From contig LKNH01000130.1 in the NCBI GenBank assembly GCA_001564135.1, positions 1 through 7,284 of the forward strand: a DNA stretch of 7,284 bases, in the 5' to 3' direction. Position 1 is the first letter of the stretch, and the number at the start of each line of letters is the position of its first letter. This document shows positions 1-4,465 of this stretch, one piece after another. Made by a program: the position numbers and the translations under genes. The DNA is from Halobacteriaceae archaeon Tc-Br11_E2g27 (lineage in GTDB: Archaea > Halobacteriota > Halobacteria > Halobacteriales > Haloarculaceae). The notes below the pieces were generated by a model. It saw only the letters and a list, made by a program, of their open reading frames with translations. It was not told where the DNA came from and did no database searches.

Positions 1-58
1 CACCCCCGGGAATGCGATAAAGCGAGGGGCTTTGTTGCTGTGGGACATAGCCTTGTGT

Positions 59-826
59 ATGGAGGTTGCGGTAGTCACTGTCGGCGACGAGATTCTAGCC
101 GGACAAACTGTCAATACGAACGCTGCATGGCTGGGAAAGGAGTTACGAGAGCGTGGAGCTTCCGTCGAGCGGATGACAACTGTGCCCGATAAAACAAGCG
201 ATATAGCGGAGGTTGTCAACGAGTTTCATGCACGCTACGATGGGGTTATCGTCACTGGAGGGCTGGGGCCGACACACGATGACGTGACGATGGAAGGGAT
301 TGCAGCAGCATTCGGAACGGAGTTAGCTGCTGACGATGCAGTCCTCGATTGGTTAACGACGGCAGGCGGGTATAGCGCAGATGACCTCGCACCGGAGACG
401 ACACATATTCCGAAACGTGCAACGATGATCCGTAACCCCGAAGGTGTTGCACCAGGCTGTCAGATTGATACAGTCTACGTACTACCGGGTGTGCCCACAG
501 AGATGAAAGCCATGTTTGCCCTGATAGCCGATGAGTTCAGTGGCCAACAGCGGTATACAGAAACCGTCATCGCAGCCGAGCCGGAAAGCACATTGTTGGA
601 ACGAATTGGGACAGTTCGTAAGCGCTTTCCGGTCACCGTGGGCAGTTACCCAGGAGAGCACGTGAGATTGCGGCTCGAAGGAACGGACAAACAGCAGGTG
701 ACGGACGCGGCAACGTGGTTGCGAGAGCGGGTTGAAAAACCTGAAGACGTGCGCGACAGAGAAACGGATAGAACACACGATACTGACACGGAAAGCGGAA
801 CAGAGCCGGACACAGGGTGCAATTAA
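59..826 (+). CDS. CinA-type / MoaB-like molybdopterin-binding domain protein
   Basis: The 255-residue protein matches the N-terminal domain of CinA (competence/damage-inducible protein A family), related to the MoaB/Mog molybdopterin-binding fold. The signature blocks are visible: TVGDEILAG at residues 7-15 followed by a TNAAWLGKEL helix, the glycine-rich TGGLGPTHDD at 66-75, and LPGVPTEMK at 142-150. Bacterial CinA also has a C-terminal nicotinamide-mononucleotide amidase domain, which is absent here; stand-alone N-terminal domains are common in archaea. The substrate is not evident, so neither molybdopterin nor a nucleotide function should be assumed. I chose the ATG at 59 because the conserved beta-strand starts there; an in-frame TTG at 32 would add nine uncharacteristic residues. 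The last 28 residues are low-complexity and rich in Asp, Glu, Thr and Arg. The stop lies about 12 nt before a transposon relic, so the tail may be drifting. It is probably cytoplasmic. No clear TATA box is visible in the 58 nt upstream. Confidence 0.88.
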   Translation: MEVAVVTVGDEILAGQTVNTNAAWLGKELRERGASVERMTTVPDKTSDIAEVVNEFHARYDGVIVTGGLGPTHDDVTMEGIAAAFGTELAADDAVLDWLTTAGGYSADDLAPETTHIPKRATMIRNPEGVAPGCQIDTVYVLPGVPTEMKAMFALIADEFSGQQRYTETVIAAEPESTLLERIGTVRKRFPVTVGSYPGEHVRLRLEGTDKQQVTDAATWLRERVEKPEDVRDRETDRTHDTDTESGTEPDTGCN

Positions 827-837
827 CTGATTTCAGG

Positions 838-903
838 CGCCAAGTCCCCGTCCTCAAGGAGCGAACGGCGAAAGCCGTGAGCGAGTAGGGTGGGGTAGTT
901 CAC
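838..903 (+). mobile_element. Relic of the 3' end of an IS1341-type (IS200/IS605) tnpB with its right-end/omega-RNA hairpin
   Basis: One reading frame (847-888) spells PVLKERTAKAVSE and then TAG, which I recognise as the typical C-terminus of haloarchaeal TnpB/OrfB. No further TnpB sequence precedes it. The same DNA folds as the right end of such elements. A 9-bp outer stem pairs 846-854 with 887-895, including two G-T wobbles. An inner 5-bp stem, 865-869 with 874-878, closes a GAAA tetraloop. The unit ends in TTCAC at 899-903. In IS200/IS605 elements this segment is both the transposase recognition end and the scaffold of the omega RNA that guides TnpB. The left end and nearly all the gene are missing, so it cannot move unaided. 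The family assignment rests on remembered resemblance, not a search. Confidence 0.72.
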
Positions 904-1028
904 GCGTACAGTGCGCGAATCCAGAGAACGGTTAGCAGGAGGCCACCGAACAGCACAATACCAGCTGTCGCTTCGACGAACGTGCTTCCGAGGCCAACCT
1001 GCGTTGCATCGAACAGGGGTAGGTACAT
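900..1028 (-). CDS. Small single-span membrane protein, 42 residues, hypothetical
   Basis: This short ORF begins MYLPLFDATQVG and has one strongly hydrophobic segment at about residues 22-40 (AGIVLFGGLLLTVLWIRAL), ending LYA. It looks like the single-span miniproteins often found in haloarchaeal genomes, but I do not recognise a family. A TATA-like tract TAATTAATT lies 23-31 nt upstream of the ATG, as expected for a leaderless transcript, which supports real expression. The gene is divergent from a winged-helix regulator, so the regulator may control it. Its TGA stop (complement of 900-902) lies inside the terminal TTCAC of the transposon relic. The stop may therefore have been supplied by the insertion, and the ancestral protein could have been longer. 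Confidence 0.6.
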   Translation of the reverse strand: MYLPLFDATQVGLGSTFVEATAGIVLFGGLLLTVLWIRALYA

Positions 1029-1050
1029 AGTTGAGTATTGTAGCGGCCCC

Positions 1051-1059
1051 TAATTAATT
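1051..1059 (-). promoter_or_regulatory. TATA-like box for the 42-residue membrane protein
   Basis: On the minus strand the A/T tract AATTAATTA lies 23-31 nt before the ATG at 1028, flanked by GC-rich sequence. This is the position expected for an archaeal TATA box with transcription starting at or next to the start codon. Confidence 0.5.
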
Positions 1060-1114
1060 CGTTCCGGTTCGACTATCGGGGGTCCTGATTGAAACATTAG
1101 CACCAACACCATCA

Positions 1115-1120
1115 TTTTAT
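1115..1120 (+). promoter_or_regulatory. TATA-like box for the winged-helix regulator
   Basis: TTTTAT is centred about 28 nt before the ATG at 1145, the expected spacing for leaderless transcription. No Shine-Dalgarno sequence lies between it and the start codon. It shares a 116-nt divergent intergenic region with the small membrane gene. Confidence 0.5.
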
Positions 1121-1144
1121 GTCGATACGCGGGCGTTATAGGAT

Positions 1145-1651
1145 ATGGATGGGGAACCAGCATGGGAGTTTGACAGACGCGATATCTGTATCCTGAAAGA
1201 ACTGTCCCAGGAACCACAGCTTTCCTCTCGAAAGCTAGCCGACCGGCTGGCCGAAAAATACGATATTGACGTCTCACACGTCACAGTAAGCGAGTCGGTC
1301 AGAGAAATGCGAGAGCAAGGCGTCTTTCGAGATGCCATCCTTATCAACGAGACGTATTTTAACTTCGCGCTGTTTGAGTTCAAATTCGACCCGTCATACT
1401 TTGCTGACGACTGGCGAGCAGCGATGGAGGATATCCGAGATAGCAAACACACGCTGTTTTACAGCCTCTCAACCGGGACGTATCAGTGGAAAGCGATAAT
1501 GATGTTTTCAAGTCGTGAGGAGGAATCGCAGTGGCTACATGAATTTTACAAAGACCACGGAGACCTTGTCAGTAACGTCCGTAATCACGCACTCCATAAC
1601 GTCCTCAAGTTCCGAACCGACCCGGAACTTCTCGAACATCTCTCAGAGTGA
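1145..1651 (+). CDS. Winged helix-turn-helix (Lrp/AsnC-like) transcriptional regulator
   Basis: This is a 168-residue, probably cytoplasmic DNA-binding protein. Residues 10-62 form an Lrp/AsnC-like winged helix-turn-helix: FDRRDICILKELSQ is the first helix, LSSRKLADRLAEKY the second, and VSHVTVSESVREMREQGVF the recognition helix leading into the wing. Residues 70-155 alternate strand and helix (NFALFEFKFD, TLFYSLSTGTYQWKAIMMF), which suggests a ligand-sensing or dimerisation domain. This half is not a textbook Lrp/RAM domain, so the effector is unknown. The ATG at 1145 fits the domain boundary and the TATA spacing. The gene is divergent from the 42-residue membrane protein and may regulate it and itself; that is inference. 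Its stop is 2 nt from the stop of the converging UPF0058 gene. DNA binding is well supported, the exact family less so. Confidence 0.8.
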   Translation: MDGEPAWEFDRRDICILKELSQEPQLSSRKLADRLAEKYDIDVSHVTVSESVREMREQGVFRDAILINETYFNFALFEFKFDPSYFADDWRAAMEDIRDSKHTLFYSLSTGTYQWKAIMMFSSREEESQWLHEFYKDHGDLVSNVRNHALHNVLKFRTDPELLEHLSE

Positions 1652-1653
1652 AA

Positions 1654-1932
1654 TCAGAGCTTGTTTTCTGCATCCTCCGCGAGTTCTTTCATCCGCTTTC
1701 CGACACGCCCTGCGTCCGAGAACTCGTCTTCGCTCATTGCGTTTGCCAGTGCGTTTCCGAGCACGAAAACAGCATGTTTGTGTTCGCTCTTCGACATATG
1801 TACGTCATCTGGCGTGACATCAAGCTCCTGATACGGGTCGAACAGTTCATCGTCGACATGTTCCAGGTCTTTGAAATACTCCATAATGAGCACCATCTGC
1901 TCGTGGAGTTCAAGGAGTTCGTCTTTGTGCAT
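1654..1932 (-). CDS. UPF0058 family protein
   Basis: This 92-residue, strongly acidic, helical protein starts MHKDELLELHEQMVLIMEYF. It contains the DVTPDDVHMSKSEHKHAVFVLG block, with helix-rich flanks, that I recognise as UPF0058, an uncharacterised family nearly confined to archaea and usually about 85-100 residues long. No signal peptide or membrane segment is visible, so it should be cytoplasmic. No biochemical function is established and none is proposed. The ATG at 1932 matches the conserved N-terminus. A TATA-like box lies about 25 nt upstream, and a G-rich GGGGTGGT immediately precedes the ATG. The gene is tail-to-tail with the regulator at 1145-1651, so their 3' transcript ends must overlap. 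Confidence 0.88.
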   Translation of the reverse strand: MHKDELLELHEQMVLIMEYFKDLEHVDDELFDPYQELDVTPDDVHMSKSEHKHAVFVLGNALANAMSEDEFSDAGRVGKRMKELAEDAENKL

Positions 1933-1953
1933 ACCACCCCTTGCGGGTCGCAG

Positions 1954-1959
1954 TATTTA
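1954..1959 (-). promoter_or_regulatory. TATA-like box for the UPF0058 gene
   Basis: On the minus strand TAAATA (within CTAAATAC) is centred about 25 nt upstream of the ATG at 1932, in otherwise GC-rich sequence. The spacing suits a leaderless or very short-leader transcript. Confidence 0.5.
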
Positions 1960-2070
1960 GAAGCTACTGCTGTTTGATGAGAACACCTCACACACGAATG
2001 CGAGTTGTGTGCTCTCTGGAACCGGATGGACCAAGCGTTTCGCGAATTGTAGATGGTTGTTCGGGACATC

Positions 2071-2087
2071 TTGGCCTCGGTGGCCAA
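2071..2087. repeat. Perfect 6-bp inverted repeat in the gap upstream of the UPF0058 gene
   Basis: TTGGCC and GGCCAA are separated by 5 nt, giving a 17-nt hairpin or a dyad for a dimeric DNA-binding protein. It lies about 140 nt upstream of the UPF0058 start, too far for a core promoter. It is not followed by a T tract on either strand, so a terminator role is unlikely. A short chance palindrome is possible. Confidence 0.35.
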
Positions 2088-2102
2088 TGACCGATTATCT
2101 GG

Positions 2103-2134
2103 GAAACGCTGGTACTGTCACAGCCGTGCGTTTC
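2103..2134. repeat. Perfect 7-bp inverted repeat abutting the larger 2135-2214 structure
   Basis: GAAACGC at 2103-2109 is the exact reverse complement of GCGTTTC at 2128-2134, with 18 nt between them. The TTTC of its right arm can instead pair with GAAA at 2217-2220, so the two structures could be alternatives. The function is unknown. Confidence 0.4.
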
Positions 2135-2214
2135 ATACTACCGGACGTAAGCTTTTAAACAATCTCGGCACCCCGTGGTGACGAGTAAGTTTACGAAGTT
2201 ACGTCCGGCAGTAT
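2135..2214. repeat. Imperfect 26-bp inverted repeat, MITE-like or large 3' stem-loop
   Basis: The left arm (2135-2160) and right arm (2189-2214) are reverse complements at 21 of 26 positions by direct comparison. They share an unbroken CCGGACGTAA core of 10, an outer ATACT and an inner TAAAC. The 28-nt spacer holds a smaller hairpin, CACC and GGTG at 2169-2180. The outer pairing can extend through TTTC (2131-2134) and GAAA (2217-2220) across a small bulge. The right arm overlaps the TGA of the ribbon-helix-helix gene. It could be the terminal repeats of a very small non-autonomous element, a 3' processing or termination structure, or a pair of binding sites. No target-site duplication was found. 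The inverted repeat itself is certain; the interpretation is open. Confidence 0.6.
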
Positions 2215-2429
2215 CAGAAAACGTATTCGTCGTCGTGGCCCATCATTCCATCGTCTTCGAAACCTGGCTCTTCTTCGTCATCCATTGGGCCACTTGTTTT
2301 GTATGCTTTCAGACCAGTCGATAACAAGTCTTCAATCGCCTCCTCTCGGTTTAGAAATTCACCCTGTTCGACAAGCTGGGTGATCTGCATTTCAAGATGT
2401 TCGGGGATAGTGATCTCTACCTTGGGCAT
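2214..2429 (-). CDS. Ribbon-helix-helix (CopG-like) DNA-binding protein with acidic tail
   Basis: The 71-residue protein has an N-terminal ribbon-helix-helix fold. PKVEITIPEH (residues 2-11) is the strand that would pair in a dimer and enter the major groove, followed by helices LEMQITQLVEQGE and NREEAIEDLLSTGLKAYK. Residues 49-71 form an acidic, glycine- and methionine-containing tail with many Asp and Glu, ending DDEYVF. I recognise this as a highly conserved haloarchaeal family (a CopG-like DUF). The role is probably transcription repression or chromatin-like binding; targets are unknown. I chose the ATG at 2429 over an upstream in-frame start at 2600, which would add 57 residues outside the fold and overlap the divergent gene. 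A TATA-like box lies about 30-37 nt upstream. The stop codon lies at the edge of a large inverted repeat. Confidence 0.85.
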   Translation of the reverse strand: MPKVEITIPEHLEMQITQLVEQGEFLNREEAIEDLLSTGLKAYKTSGPMDDEEEPGFEDDGMMGHDDEYVF

Positions 2430-2458
2430 CGCAACGTGAGGGGCTTTGACTGAGGCGT

Positions 2459-2466
2459 ATTTAAAA
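2459..2466 (-). promoter_or_regulatory. TATA-like box for the ribbon-helix-helix gene
   Basis: On the minus strand TTTTAAATA runs from 2467 to 2459, about 30-37 nt before the ATG at 2429. It is the most A/T-rich stretch in the 140-nt divergent region and would give a leader of only a few nucleotides. Confidence 0.55.
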
Positions 2467-2497
2467 CTGACGGGGAAATGTTTCGGTCCAGCCAAAC

Positions 2498-2522
2498 CAA
2501 TCTTTGTGCAAGCGAAAGATTG
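2498..2522. promoter_or_regulatory. Candidate operator: perfect 8-bp inverted repeat in the divergent promoter region
   Basis: CAATCTTT (2498-2505) and AAAGATTG (2515-2522) are exact reverse complements separated by 9 nt. The dyad lies upstream of both divergent genes, between the ribbon-helix-helix TATA box and the membrane-protein start at 2570. Dimeric repressors bind such sites, and the neighbouring ribbon-helix-helix protein is an obvious candidate. The binding partner is inference. Confidence 0.45.
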
Positions 2523-2569
2523 ACTCTCAAAGCGTGTCCTTTTCTCGTTGTAGCATAAACCGACAGCCA

Positions 2570-3145
2570 ATGTCCGATGAGACTCGTCGAATCGAATCAC
2601 TACTGTTGCAAATTCCCTACGAAATCGGTGCTATTGTCGGAGTTTTTGTGTTTCTGTTGGGATACCTTGTGACGCTCGTAACCACCGTTGTATTTGAACG
2701 AGAGTACATCCAGGAGTCGATAGTTGCCGAAACTGGGCAGCTATATTACAGCGCAATGTTTGTCGAAATGCAAGCAAGAATTGACCTGGAAGCAATCGCA
2801 ACTGTGGAGGGAGAAGCGTTGCAGGGGAACGTGCTTCTCACAGAGGGTGCGTCTGCAGTCTTTACGCTGCCTGTTTTTGTTTATCATCTTATCCCCGTTC
2901 TTGTATTTGTCCTCGGTGGGTTCATAGCTGCACGGTGGGTCGGTGCACAGAACGTTCGAAAAGGAGTGCTGTCAGGTTTGTCGCTTCCTGTCGGAACGCA
3001 TCTCCCCGCGATTGTTGGAACGCTGGTCTTCTCGACGGAAGCTGGTGGTCCAGAATTCTGGCACTCGCTGGTGTTGGCTGGAGTTGTTGTGCCGGGCGTT
3101 TGTGGCGTTGCTGGTGGTATTATCGCTGTGGCTAATAGCAGGTGA
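2570..3145 (+). CDS. Four-helix integral membrane protein, hypothetical
   Basis: The predicted 191-residue protein has hydrophobic segments at about 18-42 (GEVF-like start replaced here by EIGAIVGVFVFLLGYLV), 95-124 (a Phe/Val-rich span ending FIAARWVG), 133-155 and 165-188. A roughly 50-residue hydrophilic, acidic loop lies between the first and second. The short charged N-terminus MSDETRRIESLL has no signal-peptidase site, so it should stay in the membrane. I recognise no catalytic or transport motif. It resembles haloarchaeal membrane proteins of unknown function with an odd first loop. The ATG at 2570 is preferred; an in-frame TTG at 2504 would add 22 polar residues and run through the inverted repeat. 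No convincing TATA box is seen at the usual distance. It is divergent from the ribbon-helix-helix gene and converges with the dehydrogenase gene. Confidence 0.75.
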   Translation: MSDETRRIESLLLQIPYEIGAIVGVFVFLLGYLVTLVTTVVFEREYIQESIVAETGQLYYSAMFVEMQARIDLEAIATVEGEALQGNVLLTEGASAVFTLPVFVYHLIPVLVFVLGGFIAARWVGAQNVRKGVLSGLSLPVGTHLPAIVGTLVFSTEAGGPEFWHSLVLAGVVVPGVCGVAGGIIAVANSR

Positions 3146-3173
3146 ATACCTTCGCTATAGGGGTAAAGCGGGG

Positions 3174-3207
3174 AAAAAACCTCCCTCGAGCGCAGACCAC
3201 GAGGGAG
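3174..3207 (-). terminator. Hairpin plus T6 tract, candidate terminator of the dehydrogenase-purine run
   Basis: On the minus strand a perfect 8-bp stem (CTCCCTCG with CGAGGGAG, plus-strand 3181-3188 and 3200-3207) closes an 11-nt loop. It is followed after one G by six T's (A's at 3174-3179). It lies about 140 nt past the dehydrogenase stop. T tracts suffice for termination in archaea, so the hairpin may have another role, such as 3'-end stability. On the plus strand no T tract follows. Confidence 0.55.
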
Positions 3208-3243
3208 TGGGCTAACGCAGCAAGCCGCGCGCAGACCACGGCT
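3181..3243. repeat. Two tandem hairpins with different stems and the same loop sequence
   Basis: Hairpin one is 3181-3207 (8-bp stem) and hairpin two is 3223-3243 (5-bp stem, AGCCG with CGGCT). Both loops are 11 nt and differ only in the first base: AGCGCAGACCA and CGCGCAGACCA. The shared block GCGCAGACCACG recurs at 3190 and 3229, a spacing of 39 nt. The stems differ entirely in sequence yet both pair perfectly, which suggests selection on structure plus loop sequence. They lie in the gap between convergent genes. Confidence 0.6.
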
Positions 3244-3344
3244 ATTGTGGGTCGCTATGGAACGGAACCCATTGTATCATTATCGAGTCTCCGTAATAAT
3301 TTCACCGGTCTATATACTGCTCGACATATCAGATTGAAACCATA

Positions 3345-4403
3345 TTAAATGACGCCAGTCACCGTTGCTGCATCTCGTGCAGCCCGCTCGCTAATGCCGT
3401 TTCCAAGAATTGTATAGCGGTCTCGAATCGTGTGTGCGGTGGTGAGCGCTTCGATGACCGTCTCATCGTCAATGCCGAGTTCTTCTGCCGTTGTTGGTGC
3501 ACCAAGCCGTTCCAGTGCATTGTGGATTGGTTTCCAGCCGTTTTCATCGCCCCGCTGGAGATAAGCCGTCAGTATCGACCCGACACCGACCTGGTGACCG
3601 TGCAACGCAGCGTCCGGTGCAAGCCTGTCGAGTTGATGTGAAAAAAGATGTTCTGCTCCACTTGCTGGCCGTGAGGAATCGGCGATACTCATTGCGACAC
3701 CGCTTGAGACGAGCGCTTTAATGACAACCCACGCAGGCTCTTCCAACCCGGGTTTAATTGAATCAGCGTTTGATACAAGCATCTCCGCGGTCATCTCGGA
3801 GAGGGCACCCGCGTACTCGGAGTACGGAACGTTCTGGAGTCTGTGTGCAAGTTGCCAGTCACGGACTGCTGTGTAATTTGAGATGATATCTGCACAACCG
3901 GCCGTAGTGAGTCGCCAGGGGGCGTTTGCAATCACTTCCGTGTCTGCAACAACCGCAACCGGGGGGGCTGCAGCGACACTATGTCTGGTATCACCATCCG
4001 GAACCGAGCCCCGACCAGAGACAATGCCATCGTGACTCGCTGCCGTTGGCACAGAAACGAACCCAAGCCCCTGGTCAGCAGCGGCCATCTTGGCAATGTC
4101 GATAGCTTTCCCGCCACCGACCCCAACAAGATAGCCTGCATCACTTTCGTTTGCAAGCGAGATGACGTCTTCAACCGCAGCAAAGCTTGCGCTTTCGACG
4201 ATTACTGATTCCGGCTCTGGCCCAATTTCATTCAACTGCGAGATAACTTGTTCACCCGCAACTTCAAGTGGTGTCGGGCTGGTTACAACGAGTGGCTTTC
4301 CTGACAGGTGAACCTCTTTGACTGCTTCACCAGTTTGCGACAGTGCCCCGTGGCCAACCACCACATTCCGTGGCAACCGAATCCACGTCGACTTCTCGAA
4401 CAT
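3345..4403 (-). CDS. egsA: sn-glycerol-1-phosphate dehydrogenase, NAD(P)-dependent
   Basis: The enzyme reduces dihydroxyacetone phosphate to sn-glycerol 1-phosphate, the backbone of archaeal ether lipids, and is cytoplasmic. The 352-residue length fits the family (about 350). It belongs to the iron-containing-dehydrogenase-like superfamily. Visible features are the nucleotide-binding GVGGGKAIDIAK at about 95-105, SVPTAASHDG at about 117-126, and the predicted zinc ligands: Asp172 in GCADIISNY, His252 in GAEHLFSH, and His268 in the LHGHQVG block. I chose the ATG at 4403 because MFEKSTWIRLPRNVVVGHG is the standard haloarchaeal N-terminus; a TTG three codons upstream is less likely. A TATA-like box 25-31 nt upstream allows separate transcription, although adenine deaminase ends only 62 nt upstream on the same strand. 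Every archaeon with these lipids needs this gene. Confidence 0.95.
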   Translation of the reverse strand: MFEKSTWIRLPRNVVVGHGALSQTGEAVKEVHLSGKPLVVTSPTPLEVAGEQVISQLNEIGPEPESVIVESASFAAVEDVISLANESDAGYLVGVGGGKAIDIAKMAAADQGLGFVSVPTAASHDGIVSGRGSVPDGDTRHSVAAAPPVAVVADTEVIANAPWRLTTAGCADIISNYTAVRDWQLAHRLQNVPYSEYAGALSEMTAEMLVSNADSIKPGLEEPAWVVIKALVSSGVAMSIADSSRPASGAEHLFSHQLDRLAPDAALHGHQVGVGSILTAYLQRGDENGWKPIHNALERLGAPTTAEELGIDDETVIEALTTAHTIRDRYTILGNGISERAARDAATVTGVI

Positions 4404-4427
4404 ACTGAACAATGGTTGGGTGCGGGT

Positions 4428-4434
4428 GATAAAG
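4428..4434 (-). promoter_or_regulatory. TATA-like box for egsA
   Basis: On the minus strand CTTTATC lies 25-31 nt before the egsA ATG, inside the 62-nt gap after the adenine deaminase stop. The spacing suits leaderless transcription and suggests egsA need not depend on the upstream purine genes. Confidence 0.5.
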
Positions 4435-4465
4435 ACTGCGTGCCCTGTCTGTCGATTGGAGGGTA

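Larger units (their letters stand above)
1933..2213. other. 281-nt gap with no convincing gene but several inverted repeats
   Basis: Beyond the UPF0058 TATA box this gap holds the 6-bp dyad at 2071-2087, the 7-bp inverted repeat at 2103-2134 and the 26-bp imperfect repeat at 2135-2214. A weaker CACACA/TGTGTG pair lies near 1990-2012. The longest plausible small ORF, ATG near 1998 on the plus strand, is 30 codons and has no recognisable feature. A structured non-coding RNA or a small decayed element fits the content better than a protein, but neither is demonstrated. Confidence 0.4.

Noticed and set aside
1..58. Possible end of an upstream plus-strand gene (frame ending in TAA at 18-20)
   Set aside because: Only six codons are visible, ending PPGMR; this is too little to support a gene.
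1734..2087. Minus-strand ORF of 117 codons
   Set aside because: It overlaps the UPF0058 gene in another frame and has a basic, Ser/Arg/Cys-rich composition typical of a shadow.
2430..2600. Upstream in-frame start for the ribbon-helix-helix gene
   Set aside because: The extra 57 residues lie outside the fold, span its own TATA-like box and overlap the divergent gene start.
3181..3243. CRISPR-like repeat (12 nt repeated at 39-nt spacing)
   Set aside because: There are only two copies, the repeat is short and located in hairpin loops, and no cas genes are nearby.
3142..3348. Plus-strand ORF of 68 codons with a repeated RAQTT
   Set aside because: The amino-acid repeat comes from the 39-nt-spaced hairpin repeat, which is a multiple of three. 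The ORF has no TATA box and overlaps the upstream stop; a structural RNA or DNA element explains it better.
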